NCBI GenBank assembly: GCA_934526015.1
Contig: CAKSZY010000023.1
Location: forward strand, 1-32,379
Source of the DNA: an uncultured Dokdonella sp.
GTDB lineage: Bacteria; Pseudomonadota; Gammaproteobacteria; Xanthomonadales; Rhodanobacteraceae
Reading direction: 5' to 3'
Length of the DNA stretch: 32,379 bases
In this document: positions 27,512-32,379 of the stretch, piece after piece
Layout: each line of letters begins with the position of its first letter
Numbering within the stretch: the stretch's first letter is position 1
Made by a program: the position numbers and the translations under genes
Notes under the pieces: generated by a model
The model's database searches: none
What the model was told of the DNA's origin: nothing
What the model saw: the letters and a program-made list of their open reading frames with translations, nothing else

Positions 27512-28075
27512 ATGTCCGAACCGGTCGATCACGAAGTCACCCGACTCATCGAGGCCTGGCGCGGGGGCGACGTGGCGGCGCGCGAGCAGCTGATCGAGCG
27601 GGTCTACCTGAACGTGCGCGCAATCGCCGCGCAATCCTTGCGGCGCATGCCGAATGTCACCCTCAGCGCGACCGACCTTGCCCACGAAGCCTTGATCCGC
27701 ATGCTGGGAGCACAGGGCGACTGGGAGAACCGCAAACACTTCTTCCATGTCGCCGCCCAGGCGACGCGCCAGGTGCTGGTCGACGCGGCGCGCAAGCGCC
27801 TCGCCGACAAGCGCGGCGGCGGCGCCGAGCGGGTCGTGCTCGACGAGGCGCTCGATCTGGCCGATCCCGGCAACGACGCCGACCTGTTGCGCATCGACGC
27901 CGCCCTGCGCGACCTCTCCGGCACGGACGCCCGCCGCGCGCAGATGGTCGAACTGGTCTATTTCGGCGGGCTCAGTCGGGCCGAGGTGGCAGCCGCGCTT
28001 TCCGTTTCCGAAGGCACCGTCGATCGCGATCTCCGGCTGGCGCGGGCCTGGTTGCGCACGGCGCTCGAAGCCTGA
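27512..28075 (+). CDS. ECF-type RNA polymerase sigma factor (TIGR02999-like)
   Basis: A 187-residue sigma factor. Region 2 is seen in LTHEA-like ATDLAHEALIRMLG and in HFFHVAAQATRQVLVDAARKRLADKRGG, and region 4 in VYFGGLSRAEVAAALSVSEGTVDRDLRLARAWLR, the helix-turn-helix for -35 recognition. The HFF..AA..MR.VLVD.AR...A.KRGG pattern is typical of the ECF group often paired with Ser/Thr kinases or with large extracytoplasmic proteins. No anti-sigma factor or kinase is seen beside it. The neighbour downstream is a small DUF2782 exported protein, and upstream and divergent is a six-Cys secreted protein. Confidence 0.9.
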   Translation: MSEPVDHEVTRLIEAWRGGDVAAREQLIERVYLNVRAIAAQSLRRMPNVTLSATDLAHEALIRMLGAQGDWENRKHFFHVAAQATRQVLVDAARKRLADKRGGGAERVVLDEALDLADPGNDADLLRIDAALRDLSGTDARRAQMVELVYFGGLSRAEVAAALSVSEGTVDRDLRLARAWLRTALEA

Positions 28076-28173
28076 GCGGCAGACTCGGCCCCGCCGCAGA
28101 CACGGCCCCGCCGCGGACACGGACAGGCGCCTGCCGGATGGCGTACTCTTCACGTCATCGTGGAGGAACCAAA

Positions 28174-28617
28174 ATGCGTGCCGAACTGATCGTGTTGTTG
28201 CTGGCGACATTTTCCGTCCATGCCGCAGACCCCAAGCCGGCGACCGACCCCCGCAGCACGGCACTGCCTCCCCCTGCACTTGAGGACAAGGGCGTGGCAA
28301 CGCCGGCGGCGCAAGCCGAAGATCCGTTCGATCCGGCCAGGCCCGACACGCGTCCGGTGCGCGACAAGGCCTCGCGCGACCGCGAAAAGGCGATCGCCGA
28401 TGCGCGCGAGCAAAGCGACTCGGTCAATCGGCGCCAGGAAGGGAACGACACGATCGAGGAATACCGCGAGAAGGGACGACTGCGCATGCTCCGCATCATT
28501 CCGCGCACCGGTCCCGAGCAGATCTATCTCGACAACAACGGCAACGGCCGCCTCGAACGCGACCCGAGCGACGGTCCGGTGTCGCCGGTGTATTTCACCA
28601 TCTATCAGTGGGACTGA
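28174..28617 (+). CDS. DUF2782 family exported protein
   Basis: A 147-residue protein with a cleavable signal (MRAELIVLLLATFSVHA, cut likely before AD) and a C-terminal DUF2782 domain: the RRQEGNDTIEEYREKGRLRM and IYLDNNGNGRLER segments match the family. The domain is commonly encoded next to polA in gammaproteobacteria, and its function is not known. A charged, Pro/Asp-rich linker (~20-85) makes this member longer than usual. GGAGGAACC before the ATG at 28174 fixes the start. Here the gene is separated from polA by the ECF sigma and secreted-protein genes. An insertion sequence begins only 4 bases after the stop. Confidence 0.82.
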   Translation: MRAELIVLLLATFSVHAADPKPATDPRSTALPPPALEDKGVATPAAQAEDPFDPARPDTRPVRDKASRDREKAIADAREQSDSVNRRQEGNDTIEEYREKGRLRMLRIIPRTGPEQIYLDNNGNGRLERDPSDGPVSPVYFTIYQWD

Positions 28618-28621
28618 GCAC

Positions 28622-28638
28622 CCCAAGTTCCGCAGTTC
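28622..28638 (+). repeat. left terminal inverted repeat
   Basis: CCCAAGTTCCGCAGTTC, identical to the reverse complement of 30489-30505. It starts 4 bases after the DUF2782 stop. Confidence 0.85.
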
Positions 28639-28686
28639 CCGTCACAAGTGCCTGATTTGATTGATGCGGAGCTGCAAAAAATGCCA

Positions 28687-30336
28687 CTACGCGGCGGTTT
28701 TAGCCTCGGGTTTGGGCAGCTTGAGTGTGCGCAGGATGTCGAGTTGCTCTTCGGTGATGCGGCTGATGCCGTGAAGCGTGTTGGCGTCGAGTCGAACCTG
28801 ATGCCTCTGGATTTGGCGCAAGGTGGCAAGGGCGCGCTGCGGTGACAGCGCACTGCCGCTGGCTCGCAGTCGCGCGCGCAGGATGCGGTGGAGGACGAGG
28901 GCGAGGAAGCAGATCAACGCGTGTGCACGAATGCGTTCGGGCAGACGATGGTGGACGGGCGCGATGGCGATGTCGCTCTTGAGCACACGGAAGCCGCGTT
29001 CGATGTCGGCGAGGGCCTTGTAGCGCGTCAGCACGTCCTGGGTCGGCAAGCCCGTGTTGGTGACCAGCAGCAGCTTTCCGTCGAGTTGTTCGGCCGCTTC
29101 GAGGGCGGCTTCGTCGCGGTCGAAGCTGAAGCGCTCGGCATTGAGGTCGGCCTTCAGGATGCGCCCCAGACGGGCATCGCTGACGAGTTCGCAGAAGCGC
29201 AGGTAGGCGCGTCGGTCGGTGGAGGGGCGTCCCCGTTTCGGCGTGCCTTCCTCGGCGGCGTCGAGACGTTTCGCCAAGCGCTCGCCCTCGGCTTCGATGC
29301 GCGCCAGCGCCTCACGTCGCGCCGCTCGCTGGCGTTGCGCAGCCGCTTCGTCATGAGCGATCACGACTCGCCGTTCGTTCCAGCGCGCTTCGCCCAGTCC
29401 GTCGCGCAGACGTGTCTTCGCCACGAGATCGGCAAACTCGCCGTAACGACGCGCCGGCACGGCCAGGATGTACTCGATCGACGGGCCGTCCACGCCCTGG
29501 AGCGCTTCAACCGCCTCAAGGTTGTCCAGGCTGAGCAGCCCGCGGTCGGCGACCAGCACGATCTTCGCCAGCGAGTAGCGTGCCATCACGTTCCGGATCG
29601 CCGGCAGCAGCGTCGCCACTTCGCCGACGTTGCCCACATGCACCTCGTGAGCGATCGGCAGTCCATCCGCCGTCTGGATCACGCCGAGCACGAACTGGCG
29701 TGCAATGCCGCCGGTGTCCTTGCTCAGGCCGAAGGCGCGCACATCATCCGCTACATCGCCTTCGCCATGGATGCGGATCGTGGTGAGGTCGTAGAACACC
29801 ACCGACACCGAAGCGTCGAGCAAGGGCCGGAGCTGCCGCGCCACGGCCGCCTGCACGGCTTCGACCCGATCCATCAGGGCATCCATCGAGCGCAGCAGGT
29901 GATCGTGCGACACCGAGGCCGGGGCTTCCGGCAGCGCCACCGTCTCCAGCCAGCGCAACACGCCGAGCTTGGAAGCCGGATCGCACAAGCGGTTGAACAC
30001 CATGATGCGGATCAGGGCAGCCGCATCGAACTGGCGCCGCGATGAGCGAACCGCCGTGCGCACGGCGCGATCCAGGCCGAGTTCGCCCCACAGTGCATGC
30101 AGGGCATACAGGTCACCGAACGCGCGCGAGGACTCGAAGACCGCTGCGGCCGGTGCCTCCCGACCTACCGCACGCGACAGGCCCTCGATCAGCGGTGCGA
30201 GATCCTTTGCGGAAAGTTGATCAAGCCGGCCGAGGTTGGCGACGACGCGCTGGCGCGGCTGCCCGTCCTCGTTGCGGAACGCTTCCACCAGCTGCAAGTA
30301 GGCTCGGCCACCGGAACGGGTGATGCGCGTGAACAT
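28687..30336 (-). CDS. IS1634-family transposase (DDE)
   Basis: A 549-residue IS4-like transposase. The N-terminal FTRITRSGGRAYLQLVEAFR is the standard opening of the family, which sets the ATG at 30336 (an ATG at 30372 would add 12 residues). The catalytic acidic residues are seen in VVFYDLTTI, VLVADRGLLSLDN and ADIERGFRVLKSD, so the enzyme looks active. No frameshift or stop interrupts it. The gene reads toward the DUF2782 gene and ends 49 bases inside the left repeat. Confidence 0.92.
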   Translation of the reverse strand: MFTRITRSGGRAYLQLVEAFRNEDGQPRQRVVANLGRLDQLSAKDLAPLIEGLSRAVGREAPAAAVFESSRAFGDLYALHALWGELGLDRAVRTAVRSSRRQFDAAALIRIMVFNRLCDPASKLGVLRWLETVALPEAPASVSHDHLLRSMDALMDRVEAVQAAVARQLRPLLDASVSVVFYDLTTIRIHGEGDVADDVRAFGLSKDTGGIARQFVLGVIQTADGLPIAHEVHVGNVGEVATLLPAIRNVMARYSLAKIVLVADRGLLSLDNLEAVEALQGVDGPSIEYILAVPARRYGEFADLVAKTRLRDGLGEARWNERRVVIAHDEAAAQRQRAARREALARIEAEGERLAKRLDAAEEGTPKRGRPSTDRRAYLRFCELVSDARLGRILKADLNAERFSFDRDEAALEAAEQLDGKLLLVTNTGLPTQDVLTRYKALADIERGFRVLKSDIAIAPVHHRLPERIRAHALICFLALVLHRILRARLRASGSALSPQRALATLRQIQRHQVRLDANTLHGISRITEEQLDILRTLKLPKPEAKTAA

Positions 30337-30488
30337 GGAACGACGATACACGATCATCGTTCGATGTAACAAGTATTAATGGAGCAAATCGTGTGACTAC
30401 AGCACTTTCGTGATTTGGACCCCCGACATCACGCTGGAATGCGGGTTTCGCGCACATTCTGGCTCTCCGCAACCCGAAATTTGAGTGC

Positions 30489-30505
30489 GAACTGCGGAAC
30501 TTGGG
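30489..30505 (-). repeat. right terminal inverted repeat
   Basis: GAACTGCGGAACTTGGG, the exact reverse complement of the left repeat at 28622-28638. Confidence 0.85.
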
Positions 30506-30749
30506 TGGGCTGGAAGACACCGGCCGAGATGATGGACCTGGAAATCGCAGCTCACGCGCAACGTGTTGCACTTGATTCTTGAGACCGCCCTTCCAATCCA
30601 GGCGTCGGTCCACGTTTTTGCCACCGGTCGTGTGCGCCAGGCCGGAATGGTGTGTGATCGCCAACAGACAACTACGGGCGTCTTTGTCGAGCGTTTGAGC
30701 CCAAAGCAGCAGCGCGGGAACAGCGCCGAGGCGTCGTACAAGACGATGG
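30506..30749. other. gene-poor scar between insertion sequence and immunity gene
   Basis: No intact gene is evident. On the minus strand a frame reading TIVLYDASALFP (about 30706-30750) recalls the N terminus of PIN-domain toxins but then departs from it; this is weak. Base composition is intermediate between the GC-rich chromosome and the AT-richer immunity gene. It is likely recombination debris. Confidence 0.45.
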
Positions 30750-31478
30750 TCAGACCTGTCCACCTTGACTCGCGAAACATGGCGGAAATACAACCGACTC
30801 AAGCTCGGATTGGTTCGAGCATGCCAGAATTTCACTCATCACGGGAGAACCACACAGGCTCAAGAGCCTTTCTGAAAATATCGGGTATGACTCCTTGGTC
30901 ATGGTGTCCTGCAATCGAATGGTCCATGCGAGCTCTTCACGCAACTTCTCTTCACGACCAAAGAAGGCATTGAGAAAGCATCTCGCCATATCTACAGGGT
31001 ATACCGATGAAAACTTCAGATACGGAACCAGATCAATGATCGATTCATTGCTGGCCGCTTTGTAAATTATGCGATCAGCCACATCCATGATCAAATGAAT
31101 TCGATTTTTGATAGATGAACTAACCGCAACCGCGTTGTCGTCGAAGTAATCTAACTCATAATCATCTCCTACAAACCATCGAAAGCAATTGGCGAACGTT
31201 GAGTTCTCATACCATATGCTATATAAATTACCAGTTACATATTCCGACCTTTTTAGATCTTGGATAGTCCTGTCTATTACAAACTGATGCCTCCAGCTTT
31301 TCAATCCCAAAGCGCAACCAAATAGTACGCTTCCATATCTGGACCGCAAATCAGGCTCAATGATGAAATCAAAATCATTATTTATGGGCTTCGAAAAACA
31401 CCCTCCTGCGAATTTCATCCCTTCTTCGATCAATCCAGATTTGAATTCTTTTCGTGCTTGCGCCAGAAGGTTGTTCAT
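30750..31478 (-). CDS. putative immunity protein of the RHS nuclease toxin
   Basis: A cytoplasmic protein of 242 residues with no family I recognise. It is rich in aromatic and acidic residues (for example SIWYENSTFANCFRWF and DDYELDYFDDNAV), as is common for immunity proteins that block nucleases. Base composition is clearly AT-richer than the rest of the window, a sign of transfer. Position is the main evidence: it directly follows the RHS toxin tip. The ATG at 31478 has GGTGG 8 bases upstream; the ATG at 31484 overlaps the toxin stop in ATGA and is equally possible. The last ~12 residues are encoded in GC-richer DNA at the scar boundary, so the native C terminus may be replaced. Confidence 0.6.
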   Translation of the reverse strand: MNNLLAQARKEFKSGLIEEGMKFAGGCFSKPINNDFDFIIEPDLRSRYGSVLFGCALGLKSWRHQFVIDRTIQDLKRSEYVTGNLYSIWYENSTFANCFRWFVGDDYELDYFDDNAVAVSSSIKNRIHLIMDVADRIIYKAASNESIIDLVPYLKFSSVYPVDMARCFLNAFFGREEKLREELAWTIRLQDTMTKESYPIFSERLLSLCGSPVMSEILACSNQSELESVVFPPCFASQGGQV

Positions 31479-31480
31479 GT

Positions 31481-32302
31481 TCATTTCCACCAGAATAGGA
31501 TGACATCGGTGATTCCTGGCTTGCCACCCTTCGCGAGGATTGGGTATGTCTTCTTTTGATTTTTTGTCATCCCGGCACAAGGCCCGCATTTGGAATCGAG
31601 TACGTACCTGGTCCCGCTTGCGGGGTCTCTGGCATATCCATCAGGTATGACATTCGGAAAGCCAGGGACACTTTCTTTTCTGCTACTTTCGAAGATGTAG
31701 CCGAGCGCCTCAACTGCCATCCTCATGGCGAATTCACCAGCCCTGCCCTTTTGGTTGGAGGTCATTCCCGGCTTGCACGGGGCATCGATGGGAAGGGTGG
31801 TAGAAAGCCCTGTTCCGAGAGACTCGATTTTTACGACCAACCCATTTGGGTCGATGGAGCGGAGCGGGCTTTTGGCCGCATAGCGATAGGTCTGGAAGTC
31901 GCCCCATAACCCAATCGGATCGGACTGCACATAGCGCCCGGTCCCAGGCTCGTAGTCACGGAAGTAGTTGTAGTGGCTCTGCGTCTCCGGGTCGTACTGC
32001 TGGCCGGGGAATCGTAGCCCGTAGGCGAACGCCGGCGCACCGGTCGGGGATTCGTTCGCCGGGCTGTCGCCGAACGGGGTGCTGTCCCAGCGCCAGACCG
32101 GGGTGCCGGCGGCGCTGACGATGACGCGCGGCGTGTCGAGGTGGTCGGGCTCGACCAGAAACGCCGCGTGGGAGCCAGCCGCGAGGCCGCCGTGGCTGGT
32201 GACGTAGCTTGCGGGCTTGATCACGGCGACCGGTGTGTCGTCGAGCCAGACGTGTTCGGCGATCAGGGCGCCGGTGTCGCTGTACTCGCCGAGCAGGTGG
32301 CC
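31481..32302 (-). pseudogene. RHS polymorphic toxin, 5'-truncated C-terminal fragment with REase-like tip
   Basis: The reading frame is open from the insertion edge at 32302. It reads GHLLGEYSDTGALIAEHVWL and later EPGTGRYVQSDPIGLWG and SIDPNGL, the conserved end of the RHS core. After that come ~115 residues of variable toxin ending at 31481. The tip has GRAGEFAMRMAVEALGY, then IPDGYARD and YVLDSK (31589-31597), which fit a PD-(D/E)xK nuclease fold. The thousands of upstream bases normal for an RHS gene are missing: an IS3-family end abuts it at 32303. The first ATG (32224) would give 247 residues, but no SD is evident. Without the shell the toxin could not be delivered, though it might still be made. 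Overlap or abutment with the next gene suggests a toxin-immunity pair. Confidence 0.8.
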
Positions 32303-32379
32303 TGATCTTGCCCCCGTTTCACGGACACCCGCCTAAGCAGCGTTTTCCTGCTCGAACTGCTCCGGGGTGAGATAGCCCA
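32303..32379 (-). mobile_element. end of an IS3-family insertion sequence (partial)
   Basis: TGATCTTGCCCCCGTTTCAC begins at 32303, exactly where the RHS frame loses its match. It looks like the terminal inverted repeat of an IS3-family element. The transposase end lies 30 bases inside. The rest of the element is beyond the window. Confidence 0.75.
32333..32379 (-). CDS. IS3-family transposase OrfB, C-terminal end (partial)
   Basis: Only 14 complete codons are inside the window, reading GYLTPEQFEQENAA then a stop (TAG, 32333-32335). Such a GYLSPxxFE... ending is typical of IS3-family OrfB (integrase-core transposase) proteins. The 5' part lies outside the window. It is too short for subgroup assignment. 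Confidence 0.75.
   Translation of the reverse strand, partial: GYLTPEQFEQENAA

Larger units (their letters stand above)
28622..30505 (-). mobile_element. IS1634-family insertion sequence
   Basis: An 1884-base element bounded by perfect 17-bp inverted repeats (28622-28638 and 30489-30505, CCCAAGTTCCGCAGTTC outward-in). It carries one intact transposase gene on the minus strand. No convincing target-site duplication is seen on direct comparison of the flanks, so either the true ends differ by a few bases or one flank was rearranged. The right side has ~150 non-coding bases between the transposase start and the repeat. Confidence 0.8.

Noticed and set aside
30563..30973. 136-residue plus-strand frame over the immunity gene end
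   Set aside because: It spans the composition boundary, has no SD or motif, and overlaps the better-supported minus-strand gene.

Overview
The window looks like chromosome of a high-GC gammaproteobacterium of the Xanthomonadales/Lysobacterales type. The evidence is the very GC-rich coding sequence, the def-fmt-rsmB-DUF4390-ntrY block divergent from LysM-dprA-topA-tsaC, DUF2782 near polA, RppH, Bfr/Bfd, and a candidate sRNA with three C-rich loops beside polA that resembles Xanthomonas sX13. The species cannot be named from sequence alone.

Layout. (1) 441-5436: a two-gene signalling unit, a receiver protein with degenerate GGDEF and EAL domains (probably a c-di-GMP effector, not an enzyme) followed by a hybrid histidine kinase with HPt. 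(2) 5443-6338: iron storage, bfd then bfr on the minus strand, with a Fur-box-like palindrome upstream of bfd. Bfr appears to lack one di-iron ligand (Ala at 127). (3) 6336-7276: rppH, then a CAT-anticodon tRNA with its own promoter and terminator. (4) 7419-15796, minus strand: def, fmt, rsmB, a DUF4390 lipoprotein and an NtrY-type kinase, largely overlapping, then two cell-surface glycosylation-type genes. No NtrX-like regulator follows the kinase. (5) 16017-23401, plus strand: LysM protein, dprA, topA with a histone-H1-like tail, tsaC and an orphan AMP-ligase. (6) 23545-28617: sRNA candidate and polA (minus), a Cys-containing secreted protein (minus), and divergently an ECF sigma factor and a DUF2782 protein.

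(7) From 28622 to the end the window is accessory DNA: an IS1634-family insertion sequence with 17-bp inverted repeats, a gene-poor scar, and the C-terminal part of an RHS polymorphic toxin with a restriction-endonuclease-like tip. Its AT-richer putative immunity gene overlaps or abuts the toxin stop. The RHS gene is cut at about 32302 by the end of an IS3-family element that runs off the window.

The best candidates for new biology are the three-loop C-rich sRNA, the RHS nuclease/immunity pair stranded between two insertion sequences, the dead GGDEF-EAL receptor paired with a hybrid kinase, and the Bfr with an altered ferroxidase centre.
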